In this document: positions 20,743 through 29,879 of the stretch, piece after piece
How the letters are laid out: every line of letters starts with the position of its first letter
Position numbering within the stretch: position 1 is the first letter of the stretch
Assembly (NCBI GenBank): GCA_016169945.1
Contig: JADLSH010000073.1
Location: 1,178,001-1,242,000, forward strand
DNA length: 64,000 nucleotides
Direction of reading: 5' to 3'
Source of the DNA: Trachythela sp. YZ-2020
Taxonomy: Eukaryota; Cnidaria; Anthozoa; Malacalcyonacea; Clavulariidae
Made by a program: the position numbers and the translations under genes
Notes under the pieces: generated by a model
Told to the model about the DNA's origin: nothing
The model's input: only the letters and a program-made list of their open reading frames with translations
Database searches by the model: none

Positions 20743-21680
20743 ACAAGGTTCTTGGCTGCTGGCATAAATGAATCAAAAAGTAATTTAAATGTCTGATAAT
20801 CTTGAAGCCCTGTGTAAAATTTGAAAAGACTGTCATTATTCTTGATGTATTCCAATGATAAATATTTTTGTTTAGTCTGTTCTTGTAACTGTTCAGTCAA
20901 AACATTGATTTCATTCTTTTGGAGTTCATTTTCTGCTTTGACCTTTTCATTCTCATATTTGAGTTTCCCATTGGCAGATAACAGTTCGGCGACTCTCTCT
21001 TGTAAACAGTTAACAACATCATCAACATTCTCACTTACATCTTGATTTTCATCAAGTTCAAAAATTAATGTCCGTCTGCCACCAGTCTGGTCAACATTCA
21101 GTTTTTCATTGTCAGGAAATAGTTCGACTGTTCTCTCTGGTAAACAACTATTAACATTCTCACCTACATCATTTTCAAACATATCAAGTTCGGAGAATAA
21201 TATGTGTCTGTCAGTCTCGACCTCTGTTGTTTTTGGCAATGGATGTATGTTCTTCGTTGATGTAAGCTTTGGAACATACAAAGACGGTAGCGGGTTCATG
21301 TACGTTTTACGTCCTCCCGGAAAATGAAAAGAACACACTCTATGGCCTTTTGTTGGAGAGAAATCTTCGCGGGCAATTAGATTTATCCACTTCTTACAGA
21401 GTTCTTTAGATTCCACACTTTTACCATCCGGAAAATTATAAAATGAAAGCTCTGGATTTCTTTTATTGTTGGCAAAACATCCAGGAACACAACACGTAAA
21501 ACCACCTCTTATTTTACTCGTACTTGTCGATGAAAACGGACTGTTGCCGTTACTTTCAGGGCTGTCAAACCTCTGAGGACCCGTACAAGAGTTCTGAAAA
21601 GAACTAGAGGCTTCATTGGCTTGAACAACTTCTGAAAGACGACAAGGAACAGCAGCGCACTCCTCTTCGGTAGTGGCCAT
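20724..21680 (-). CDS. THAP zinc finger + coiled coil, N-terminal part of the transposase
   Basis: A 318-residue frame. Residues 1-49 come from the terminal inverted repeat and match the YqaJ protein start with essentially one change. A THAP-type C2CH finger follows: Cys64 and Cys68 in CCVPGC, Trp98, then Cys116 and His119 in CSFHF. THAP fingers in such transposases bind the terminal repeats. A coiled coil rich in E, K and L (about 225-275) suggests dimerisation. The last residues (FYTGLQDYQTFKLLFD) match the linker that normally runs straight into the DDE domain, confirming that a frameshift separates it from 19915-20742. Confidence 0.85.
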   Translation of the reverse strand: MATTEEECAAVPCRLSEVVQANEASSSFQNSCTGPQRFDSPESNGNSPFSSTSTSKIRGGFTCCVPGCFANNKRNPELSFYNFPDGKSVESKELCKKWINLIAREDFSPTKGHRVCSFHFPGGRKTYMNPLPSLYVPKLTSTKNIHPLPKTTEVETDRHILFSELDMFENDVGENVNSCLPERTVELFPDNEKLNVDQTGGRRTLIFELDENQDVSENVDDVVNCLQERVAELLSANGKLKYENEKVKAENELQKNEINVLTEQLQEQTKQKYLSLEYIKNNDSLFKFYTGLQDYQTFKLLFDSFMPAAKNLVCIMVV

Positions 21681-22201
21681 TTTGGAAAAAGTTTCCCGCC
21701 GTGACTACTAAGACCAGAATTCCCCGCGCGCATTAAGCTTTGTGACGTCATTATGAATAAGGTCTATTGATGTAAATATTTTAGGATTACTAATGACAGT
21801 ATTTAGTAATGTAGTATATATTCCTTAAACTTTTTCCCTTATTCTATTTGTTTGTAAATAACTTGTGTTTTTCATTGCAAATTGTGCTTATGTACATAGT
21901 CTATTTTTATATTACTGAACACTAAAACTATAGGGGCTTCGTCATAAAAGTCCAACAGGATTTCCAGAGGTCCCTAGCCTGTTATACTATTCTATTAATT
22001 ATTCAATACTTGTAAGTATTTTTTGTGGGTAAATAAAATCTCAAAAAAAACAAAACTTAAAATAGAAACTCAAAAATTTTTTGTTCAATTTCCTTCCGCA
22101 TCATCTTTTGGATTATCAATTGCTGAAATCATGAACATTCACCCGACAATCTTTGTCAAATGAACTTTTTGAAATTAAATGTTTAATATTTTGTTTTCCA
22201 G

Positions 22202-22280
22202 ATTACAAAAGACAGATGCAAACCCAAACTCTTTCGGATGGGATACCGAAAAACCCTCCACATTACAAACCACTATGAAG
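22202..22280 (+). CDS. Candidate terminal lipase exon beyond the transposon
   Basis: A good acceptor (ATATTTTGTTTTCCAG) is followed by an exon that would complete the phase-1 codon left open at 15554 and continue DYKRQMQTQTLSDG to a stop. If correct, the 4.6-kb transposon sits in the last intron of the lipase gene. No family motif supports it, so this rests on phase and splice signal only. Confidence 0.3.
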
Positions 22281-22289
22281 AAAGCCCCA

Positions 22290-23049
22290 CCGACAAATCC
22301 CCGACGACAAAGTCCCCGGCGACAAAAATCGAAAATTACTGAATTCTGGCAAAATCCCTACACTTTAATCCTGAGTAAAATATATAAAACTGATAAAAGT
22401 ATTTTCATGGTAAGGTATGGTCGCAGTTCCTATTCGAAATGACAGAATTTCAATGAGCGATGACTCAAAAAAGGATTCCGCATGAACAAAAAAAACATGT
22501 GGACCACAGACGAAAGCAATATACAGTATGTAAACAAAAGCGGGATGCATGGATGACTCACAAAATCATTCTACATAAAAAAAGAACAATACTTGTGAGC
22601 AACTGACAAAAGCAATCCATAACATAAGTATAAAATGCATGGATAACAATCAACGCTGCGTAGCCTATTCATAATTATGTAGATTTTTTTTGCAAATAAC
22701 TTTAGGCTATGGCCCCTTCTATTAGATAGTGAAGAACTTTTGACTCTACGATAAATCCCTGCAGATAAAATAAGCAATTTTCACATTGGATCTGTAGGCT
22801 GAGAAATTTGACTGTAATTTCAGGGGAGAGCACCTGAAACGGGGAACACTTTTCCGGTGTAGCGGTCTCAGATTGTCACCGTGGTGAGATTGTCTTTGGA
22901 CTAGTGCGCATGCTCGAGTTGAAGCCTGCAATCTCAGCACGTGTTACAGTGGTCTGAAATTGTCATCGTGGAAGCATGTAAGACAGATTACTAATATATA
23001 ACAAAGTAGCCACACCTGGGGTTAATAAGAGACATTGGCCGATAGTTTT
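22290..23049. other. Gene-free stretch
   Basis: No supported gene. It contains a run of CCGACGACAAAGTCCCCGGC-like words near 22290-22330 and short open frames with no recognisable content. Confidence 0.4.
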
Positions 23050-23156
23050 GTTAACCTATTAAGGTGCAAGGGTCTTCCTTCGATGAGTAAAATTGCCTGG
23101 CATTAGAGTGAAAATAACAAAGTAAGCCTCACAAGGGTGTATTAACCCTTGAAGAC
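23050..23156 (+). repeat. Repeat C copy
   Basis: Starts GTTAACCTATTAAGG and contains GATGAGTAAAATTGCCTGGC. The preceding 30 bases (AGACATTGGCCGATAGTTTT) are also shared with the copy at 28415 and, inverted, with 19214-19240. Confidence 0.65.
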
Positions 23157-23162
23157 CCTTCC

Positions 23163-23268
23163 CTGTTAACCCATTAAGGGAATGGTCTTCCCATGACGAG
23201 TAAAATTGTCTAGCGTTAGGCAGAATAAAATAACAAAGTGGGAGCATTGTGCCTTAATGAGTTAATCA
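23163..23268 (+). repeat. Repeat C copy
   Basis: A clear full-length example: GTTAACCCATTAAGG at one end, GACGAGTAAAATTGTCTAGC inside and GCCTTAATGAGTTAA at the other end. This gives short terminal inverted repeats on a roughly 105-base unit. Confidence 0.7.
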
Positions 23269-23469
23269 TCAGTACACATGTTTTTAGTGAAGAAGGGGTT
23301 GCTTATAATAGAGTGGCAGAATATTAAGTTTCCATGCTTCCAATGAGGGGGTTTGTGGAGAGCAAGGAGGCTTACTAAAGATTTAAGTACCATATACAAC
23401 ATGAGCGACTGCGTTGTATTGGATATACAAACTTGAGCCGAAGGCGAGAGTTGTATATCTGATACAACA

Positions 23470-23755
23470 TGGACACGAATGTTGTATATTACTCATCAAA
23501 TGCCTGCATCTAAATATTGGTAGTACCAATTATTTCAGCAATATGATCAAATTTCGCCAAGAAATCAAACTTAAAGTGTATGTCAAATGATACAGATTCT
23601 GCATCACATATACAGATTTTGATTAAACACGCGTTTCTTTTTAAATTTCTTTATGAATTATTAATGAGTTTGATAAAGGTATATTAAAATATTCACCTAC
23701 AGTATATAGCATCTTAATAGTCTGTACAGTTATATCACTAATTACATATAGGATT
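23470..23755. other. Gene-free spacer
   Basis: AT-rich sequence downstream of the integrase-Ulp1-PHD gene. About 23397-23500 is a degenerate palindromic repeat of the TTGTATATCC / GGATATACAA type. Confidence 0.4.
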
Positions 23756-23759
23756 ATTT

Positions 23760-24896
23760 ACAGGTCTTACAAAGAAAACGTGTGTTCTTTTTAACCACTC
23801 TTGGGACTATTTCACATCCACGATGAAACCATTACAGGCACTTGTCACACTGGACCATAAAAACATTCTTTATGTGTGGTTGCCTGCAATGGCAAAAAAC
23901 TTCAATTTCTTCACTGCTATGATAGATTTCATGATTTCGGTCTGCACCATGCATTTGGACAGGTGCCCACATTTCCTCTTGCTGCCATAGACAATTCTGT
24001 GGTAATTCACCAAAGCACAGACTGGTTGCAACAGCAATTGCAAATAACCCGCAGTCTGAAGTTCCTTTTTGCTTCTGCATGTCTGCCCACAACAATGTCA
24101 TGGACTTAGATGCTGGCATGAGCATATATGCAATTTGCCGCAAGAATTCATCCTTACATGAGGCATTAATCTTATCATACAGACTGTCATAAACGACAAC
24201 TGTGTCCTTTGGGCATCCGACATTACTGACAACGATCCAGTGGTTTCCAGCAATATTTAAAACTTGCACAAAACTCTGTTCAGGAGTACCAACACGCTGA
24301 CAACCATCCGGAACAAAAACACATACAGCCTGCAAGCCTCCAATGTTTTCGTACTACTTTGCTAGCATTGCCTGCGCATGGTCAATTGTGATTGTCTGAT
24401 AACCATTTGCCTTTTAAAATGTCTGGGACGAGTTTTGTTACATTCTTCTTAAGTACTGCTGACTTAACAGGTACAGGTCCTTCTTGTCTCTTTTTACCCC
24501 TGATGTGAGCAACAAACCTCTATGTCTTCATCAGCTTTGTCTGGATGGCTGGTGTCACCAGTTTTATGACATTTTGATGACTTTGATTTAGCAGAAGTTG
24601 GAAATCATGGAGCAGAAGTTGGCAATCCTGGGGCAGAAGTTGGCAATCCTGGGGTAGAGGTGGGAATGGTCTGACAATTTTGCAGTTGAGCAGGCTGATT
24701 AACTGGCACATCATTGCCACTCTCCTCATCACAACTGCTTGAGTAAGGACTGTTAGAAGCTGGTGATAATACTAGTCTGTGAAGTTCACATGTAACCTGT
24801 GGTCGGACTTGATCGTACGGAACTTTCACTTTTAGATTTTCACCAGTATCAATATGTGCAAGCTGGATTCTTTGATGATTATCTATTTCAACAATC
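23760..24896 (-). pseudogene. Last exon of integrase-Ulp1-PHD gene: linker, Ulp1 (C48) protease, PHD finger
   Basis: The acceptor TTTTAG at 24897 joins in phase to the GPY/F exon. The exon begins IVEIDNHQRIQLAHI (end of the integrase C-terminal domain), passes a Pro/Ser/Thr-rich linker with short repeats (about 24600-24680), and reaches a Ulp1/SENP-type cysteine protease at about 24430-23900. The protease shows His in NHWIVV, Asp in VYDSLYD, and Gln/Cys in QKQKGTSDCGLFAIA. A PHD-like finger follows (CHCRQP, MVQCDKC, WFH, FLCKTC), interrupted by a TAA after CDKCL. Stops and frameshifts near 24335-24600 and this stop make the copy a pseudogene. Ulp1 proteases cleave ubiquitin-like modifiers; PHD fingers read histone tails. 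Confidence 0.75.
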
Positions 24897-25104
24897 CTAA
24901 AATATATACATTTAATCGATTTTATCTTGCATTTCTGCTTCAAATACTGATTTTTTAGGTGCTCTTATCTGTTTCTTTCACAAGAAAATAGAGAACGAAC
25001 AAGCTTGCTTGCAGAAGCTTGAAATATTTTTTTGTTTTTAAATTAAAAAATTAAATTGAAATTAAAGCGTCTGAGAGCAGGCTAAGAACAAACATTTTCT
25101 TAAC

Positions 25105-25207
25105 CTTTACCCCATTAAGTAGCAAGACTCTCCCCTTGACGAGTAATTGTCTGGCGTTAGACAGAGTAAAAGAATAAAGTAGGGCGCATAGCCAGTCAAT
25201 GGGTTAA
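25105..25207 (+). repeat. Repeat C copy
   Basis: TACCCCATTAAG ... GACGAGTAATTGTCTGGCG ... CAATGGGTTAAAG. It lies in the intron between the GPY/F exon and the Ulp1 exon. Confidence 0.6.
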
Positions 25208-25334
25208 AGACTATCTAGAATTAGAATGAACGTGCACTGCCTTTTTATGAATACAGTAAAAGTAAAGCTATTTGTCATTGAACCATGCCTGAGTCAAATC
25301 TTTCACTGTTTATGTAATCAGAGCCAAAAAAGTT

Positions 25335-26490
25335 ATATGTGGTGTTCCGCAAGGATCTCTCTACATAAATGATCTTCCTAACTGTCTGCTAAATACTCAA
25401 GCTTCTATGTTTGCTGATGATACTAATCTGTCTACTTCAGGTACTTCACCAGCGGACATAGAGTGTAAAATTAATGAAGACCTACTTAATGTCAACTCTT
25501 GGTTAGTGGCAAATAAGCTGACTTTAAATATTAAAAAAACAGAGTTTATGCTTATAGCATCAAAAAGGAAGCTGAAGCAATTTACTGAAACTCCGGATAT
25601 TATAATTGGAAGGCATTCAATTAATTAATTAAGCAAGTAACAAATAAGAAAGTGTTAGGGATTATTCTGGACGATGAGTTAAAATGGAGTGAACACAATG
25701 ATGAGCAGTGTAAACAGATATCCAAATCTATTTGTTTATTAAAAAGATCAAAACGATATGTAAACCAAAATTCACTGATAAATATCTATAACACACTAGT
25801 CTTACCCCATTTTACTGATTGTTCAAACGTAAGGAATGATGGTAGTCGTACACAGCTGAATAAATCTACAAATTACAAAAGTGGGCTGCTCGTGTTATAA
25901 CGGGTTCTAGTTATGATGTTAGGTCGAAGGAGATCTTTGCTCATTTAGAATGGGAACCGATTGAAAACATCCTAAAGAAAAGGGAAATAAGCACGACGTT
26001 TAAAGCATTAAAAAGACAACTACCAGAATATATATCAGACATGTTTACTATTACCAACAACGCCACGTATCGTCTTAGAAGCAACGACCGAAAACTTCAC
26101 TTAAACAAACCCAATACTGATTTCATGAAAAAGTCCTTCTCATATAGGGCAGCGTCTACATGGAACAACTTGCCTTATCATGTAGTTTCTGATTACGAAT
26201 CTCTCTGTATTGCAAGATTTAAGATTAATTTTATCTTCAAGACTAAATATAGCTAAGTCATTTCATGATACTTGTTTGTGTTTTACGGAGTTTGGGCCTG
26301 TGTACGTACATGTCGATTCATAAAACTTGCATGATTGTATTGTTTGTGTATATATTTTTATAGTAACTATTTTAGAATTAATATTTTTGTAAATTGAAAC
26401 GGCTCCTTGAAAATCAGACTTTGGCTGAAGGGCTACCGTTTTAAAATAATTGTAAAGTAATAAAATAATAAATAATAAATAATAATAATA
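25335..26490 (+). pseudogene. CR1/L2-like LINE fragment in an intron
   Basis: 5'-truncated LINE on plus. It begins inside the reverse transcriptase (GVPQGS, then INDLP), retains MFADDTN (catalytic Asp pair), and then a C-terminal part ending KKSFSYRAASTWNNLP. Several frameshifts (25900-26040) and a small deletion between GVPQGS and INDLP make it dead. The 3' UTR contains a GAAACGGCTCC...GGGCTACCGTTTT stem and ends in an (AATAAT)n tail at 26456-26490, typical of CR1/L2-type 3' ends. It lies antisense within the long intron of the integrase-Ulp1 gene. Confidence 0.85.
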
Positions 26491-26493
26491 TCT

Positions 26494-26580
26494 CATTAAG
26501 AGGTAAGTTCCCTTGACAAGTAAAATCATCTGGCATTAGTAAATAACAGAGTCGGGTGAATTTTGCCTCAATGGGTTAAT
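26494..26580 (+). repeat. Repeat C copy
   Basis: CTCATTAAGAGG ... GACAAGTAAAATCATCTGGC ... GCCTCAATGGGTTAAT, directly beside the donor site of the GPY/F exon. A more decayed piece follows at about 26805-26900. Confidence 0.6.
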
Positions 26581-26582
26581 AC

Positions 26583-26758
26583 CTGTAGGGGCCAGTCCAT
26601 ATTGCATCCATCTTGCCACCTTTTCGTCCAGTGTTCTTCATATATTTACCGAGAACTATGTCTCCAGCTGCAAGTTTAAAAACTTTAACACCATTTTCTT
26701 TTCTCTTGGCGTATTCCTTCTTTTGCTTCGCTTGGGCTTTTTCAACTTTCTCTTTTAC
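26583..26758 (-). CDS. Integrase-Ulp1 gene: GPY/F domain exon
   Basis: Exon of 176 bases (phase 0 in, phase 2 out) with acceptor TTTTTATAG and donor GTATTA. It encodes VKEKVEKAQAKQKKEYAKR, FKLAAGDIVLG and finally DAIWTGPYR, the GPY/F module at the C-terminal end of Gypsy- and Ginger-type integrases. In this family a basic Q-K-Q-K-x-Y-D-x-R helix comes first, as here. No damage is visible in this exon. Confidence 0.8.
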
Positions 26759-26989
26759 CTATAAAAATAATACACTATATTCGACTTCTCTCCACCATTT
26801 ACCTTAATACCAGGCTCCCCCCTTGTAAAATAATTTGGTGTTAGAATATAGTTAATAGAAAATGATTATATTTCTATTAACTATGCATAGACAGAGTAAA
26901 AGACCCTGCCATTATTAGAAAGATTAAAAAATAAGGGCATAAAGTTGGTAAAACAGCTGATCTGGTGAATAGTTGAAAAGATTTTTAAC

Positions 26990-27103
26990 CTGTCGGTTGA
27001 CATTGGTCATAACAGAAGCTCTAGCTTGGACCATTTCATCCAGGTCTTCGTCTCCTATTGTCTCCTCTGCAATATCCAAGACCTCTTCGGATGTTTCTTC
27101 CAT
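26990..27103 (-). CDS. Integrase-Ulp1 gene: acidic linker exon
   Basis: A 114-base phase-0 exon (38 codons) between acceptor ATTTTTAG and donor GTTAAA. It encodes MEETSEEVLDIAEETIGDED then MVQARASVMTNVNRQ. The acidic stretch followed by a V-x-x-R-x-x-V-x-x-N-V-x-x-x motif resembles the linker between integrase core and GPY/F module in related elements. No domain is claimed. Confidence 0.65.
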
Positions 27104-27547
27104 CTAAAAATACCAGCGTTTTTAACGAATCAGTACAATAAAGATAAATTAATACATACTTGCTAACATCTTTCTGTGCCTGCAATAGTCGGGAAGCACT
27201 ACTACATAGCGTGCTTATTTTTCACGGTCGCTGGACTTTGGGAGTAGAACCTGGAAACAGGTTTAAATTTTAAAATGTTCATCTTGTTAAGAATTATGCG
27301 GTTTCCAGCTTGAATTTTGCCTCGTATGGCAGTTACATGCATGGGGGTTTCTTATATTTGCCCTACTAAACTACTACCATTCAAAAAAGTGAAAAATTTA
27401 AGTTCACTTTTAGCAAACACCAAAGATGAGTGTACTATTACAAAAATAATGAAGGGAAATCATATGGCAAAACCTGACACACAAAATACCAGCCACAAGA
27501 CATTCAAAGTTACTTAGGTATTAAGAAAAAAAAACTCTTTATAATAC

Positions 27548-27805
27548 CTCCATTGGAGTTCTAGGGTGGCGGCCAAACATGAGATAGAATGGAGTGTATT
27601 TGGTGGACCCTTGTTTTTGAATACGGATGGAAAAAGCAATCTCATCCAGATACTGATCCCAGGTATCCTGACATTGGTTGACTAGCTTTGACAGTCGAAT
27701 TTTCAGGGTTTTGTTTGTGCGTTCATCCAGACCATTGGTTTGGGGATGGTAGGCGCTTGTGACCGATCGCTTTATGTTGAGTTTTTCGCAAAGTTTATTA
27801 TTAAC
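27548..27805 (-). CDS. Integrase-Ulp1 gene: integrase core exon with HPQTNG motif
   Basis: A 258-base phase-0 exon (86 codons), acceptor TTCTACAG and donor GTATTA. It contains SAYHPQTNGLDERTNKTLK, the part of the retroviral-type integrase core that carries the catalytic glutamate, and then TKYTPFYLMFGRHPRTPME, a near-universal tail of Gypsy/Ginger integrases. No stop or frameshift is visible. Confidence 0.85.
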
Positions 27806-27886
27806 CTGTAGAATAATAGAAGTAAAAAAGGTTTCCAAAATTTGTAAATTTGCATGAAAACATTTACAGATTAACATTTGTCTTAC

Positions 27887-27941
27887 CCGTGCAACAAATT
27901 CTCGGCCTTGATCTGATAAAAGTCTAGCAGGGGCACTCCAC
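27887..27941 (-). CDS. Integrase-Ulp1 gene: integrase core exon with catalytic Asp
   Basis: A short 55-base exon that completes an Arg codon and reads WSAPARLLSDQGREFVAR. The SDQGREF motif contains the second catalytic aspartate of the D,D-35-E integrase triad. It joins in frame on both sides, and the flanking introns have GT (GTAAGA) and AG (TTTATAG) ends. Confidence 0.8.
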
Positions 27942-27989
27942 CTATAAAATGCATTGACACCTTCAGTATTGTACAATATATTAAGACCC

Positions 27990-28075
27990 ACTCATATGCA
28001 AGAATCAGTCCTTGACAAGTTAATTTGCCTGGTGTTAGCAGGTAGAGAATAAACTAGGGTGTATTGGTGGCACAG
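27990..28075 (+). repeat. Repeat C copy (diverged)
   Basis: CTTGACAAGTTAATTTGCCTGGTGTTAGC with decayed ends. It lies in the intron between two integrase exons. Confidence 0.45.
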
Positions 28076-28137
28076 TTGCATGAGCCTAGATTAATATAAT
28101 GTGTAATTTTATAATATAGAATCTGCATTTCTTATAC

Positions 28138-28275
28138 CTACAAACAAATGTTTTAATAGACTGAGCAATACCGACTGCAGCCTTTTCTTCAATGGAAAAA
28201 ACTCCACAAATTTCGTATATTAGTCCGTAAAAGTTAGGACACTCTTGTACCCAGTTGATGTTGTAGGAAGTGGTC
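28138..28275 (-). CDS. Integrase-Ulp1 gene: first recognised exon, start of integrase core
   Basis: Exon of 138 bases, acceptor CATGTTTTAG and donor GTATAA, ending in phase 2. It reads SYNINWVQECPNFYGLIYEI and then EEKAAVGIAQSIKTFVCR. The second part matches the helix just before the S-D-Q-G-R-E-F motif in Gypsy/Ginger integrases. The first catalytic Asp and the HHCC zinc finger should be further upstream, but nothing convincing is seen at 28.3-29.5 kb, so the 5' end is missing or lost. Confidence 0.6.
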
Positions 28276-28414
28276 CTAAAACATGGAACAAGAGCTGACA
28301 TTAAATAATCTTTATCTTAGATCCTGAGTAAATGTTACTACGTATATGAATTATAATAAGATAACTTTTTTACACATCTTATAAAGTATCTGTTCCACTT
28401 CACTAGTAGTTATA

Positions 28415-28560
28415 ATGGGTTAACAATAGACATTGGCAGATATAGTTTTGTTAACCCATTCAGGCGCAATGGTCTTTCCTTGACGAGTAAAATCGTCTGG
28501 CTTTAGACAGAGTAAAATAGTCTGGCAGTAAACAGAGTAAAATAACAAAGTGGGAATGAA
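28415..28560 (+). repeat. Repeat C copy (long form)
   Basis: GTTAACCCATTCAGGCGCAA ... GACGAGTAAAATCGTCTGGC with an internal partial duplication of the AGAGTAAAATAG segment. The leader AGACATTGGCAGATATAGTT is shared with 23020 and, inverted, with 19214-19240. Confidence 0.65.
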
Positions 28561-29292
28561 ATTAAACAAGTCTGAACATAACAGAAATGCAACATGTGTC
28601 TTTTCGCGGGTACCCACGCTGGCTTGCCCCATATAAATAGCCCCAAATAAGCATTGGTTAGGCGAATAGCTATTGTTTAATACCAAAATTTCTTCTTTAT
28701 TAATATAGATGAACATGCATGTTCGTCTAGATCATTTTCTCGTAAACAGATGGTGCAACAGCATGTTTCACTTGTCGGAACTATGAAGCAGTTAATATGC
28801 ATCTGAGAGCGGTTTTGACTGTTGAACGAAGAACAAATAAGCTATATAGAAAAAAATGAATATTTCAACTGCTCTTGACAAAAGTGAATTCACCAAAAAA
28901 TTATGTTGTACGTTGTGAGATGATTTTGTCAAACAAAACAATCGTGAATTCTAACCTGCTTGCATGTATACAACGATCTACTACGTTTGGCGGTAAAGCC
29001 GGCATCAATAATACCAAGACGGTATATTATTACCTGAGTTACATTACCTGAAATGTCCATGCATTTGAAACTTCGGAGTATGTTTTCTCAAAATTTCATT
29101 TCTCAAAAATTTAACCATTCTTTTCCAGATTACTATACGAAATATAATTAATTCACGTAGCCGAGTTCAGCGTTTTAACACTAGAATATCTATTGTCTAT
29201 TGACATTCACGTTCACTGGGAATATTCAAATAGGCCATTCAGATATACGCATTTCTATAACGTAATACCTATAGAACCCACTAAAGCAAATG

Positions 29293-29373
29293 TTTCATCC
29301 AATAGTAATCTATTCAGCAATGCTCGCCTCATCTGTTCAGTTGAATTAAGGTATTGGGCTGAAAATGTTGGTC
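29293..29373 (+). repeat. Direct repeat D, copy 1
   Basis: About 75 bases nearly identical to 29611-29690, including CAGCAATGCTCGCCTCATCT and GAATTAAGGTATTGGGCTGA. Both copies are open in a frame reading FSNARLIC-VELRYWAEN, but no known protein is recognised. Confidence 0.7.
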
Positions 29374-29610
29374 TAAACAGATGTGGCGAGGTTGCACGAA
29401 GCTGTCGGCGCACGAACCGTACGAATTTCCGGGAGGGTGGAAGGTGTTTTCTCTTTCGGACCTTCTGTGTGTCGGCCGACGGAATTCACACTAAATTGTG
29501 CAATTCTCGCTAGGTGTGGTTCTTTAAATACCATGTATATACCATGTGATACATAATCTACATATATATGACCTAATTATACCTTAATACCATTTACATA
29601 TGATTACGAG

Positions 29611-29690
29611 CATTTCGAATAGTAATCCATTCAGCAATGCTCGCCTCATCTGTCCAGTTGAATTAAGGTATTGGGCTGAAAATATTGGTC
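29611..29690 (+). repeat. Direct repeat D, copy 2
   Basis: Second copy of the 29293-29373 unit, about 320 bases downstream. It is followed by a CCCATACCTCAT low-complexity run at about 29765-29830. Confidence 0.7.
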
Positions 29691-29879
29691 AACCACCTTG
29701 TTCTCAGTTGCTCACCCCGCCCTACCCACCTATTCTATCATTCCCTTTCTTCCAATCCTACTCCTTATTCCCATACCTCATCCCATACCCCATCCCATAC
29801 CTCATCCCAAACCTCACCCCAAACCTGAAATCCTGTCATTTAAGAAACAGGCATCATATAATTATGGCATAAGCGAGGC

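Larger units (their letters stand above)
17199..21764. mobile_element. ISL2EU-like two-gene DNA transposon
   Basis: A 4.57-kb element with 239-base terminal inverted repeats (17199-17437 and 21526-21764) that differ at only a few positions. The ends are GACCTTATTCATAATGACGT and its complement, flanked by TA (or AT, depending on how the palindromic edge is cut). Two convergent genes lie inside: YqaJ nuclease with SWIM finger on plus, and THAP plus DDE transposase on minus. As I recall, the combination of a DDE transposase and a YqaJ nuclease is characteristic of ISL2EU/IS4EU elements. Both start codons lie 84 bases inside the ends, so the inverted repeats supply promoter, 5' UTR and the first 49 codons of both genes. 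Confidence 0.8.

Noticed and set aside
22571..22940. Two overlapping minus frames of 64-68 residues
   Set aside because: Short, low-complexity and without domain, splice or repeat-independent support.
27548..28275. LTR retrotransposon (Gypsy) instead of an integrase gene
   Set aside because: No reverse transcriptase, RNase H, protease or LTRs were seen around it, and several introns with intact splice sites divide the integrase.
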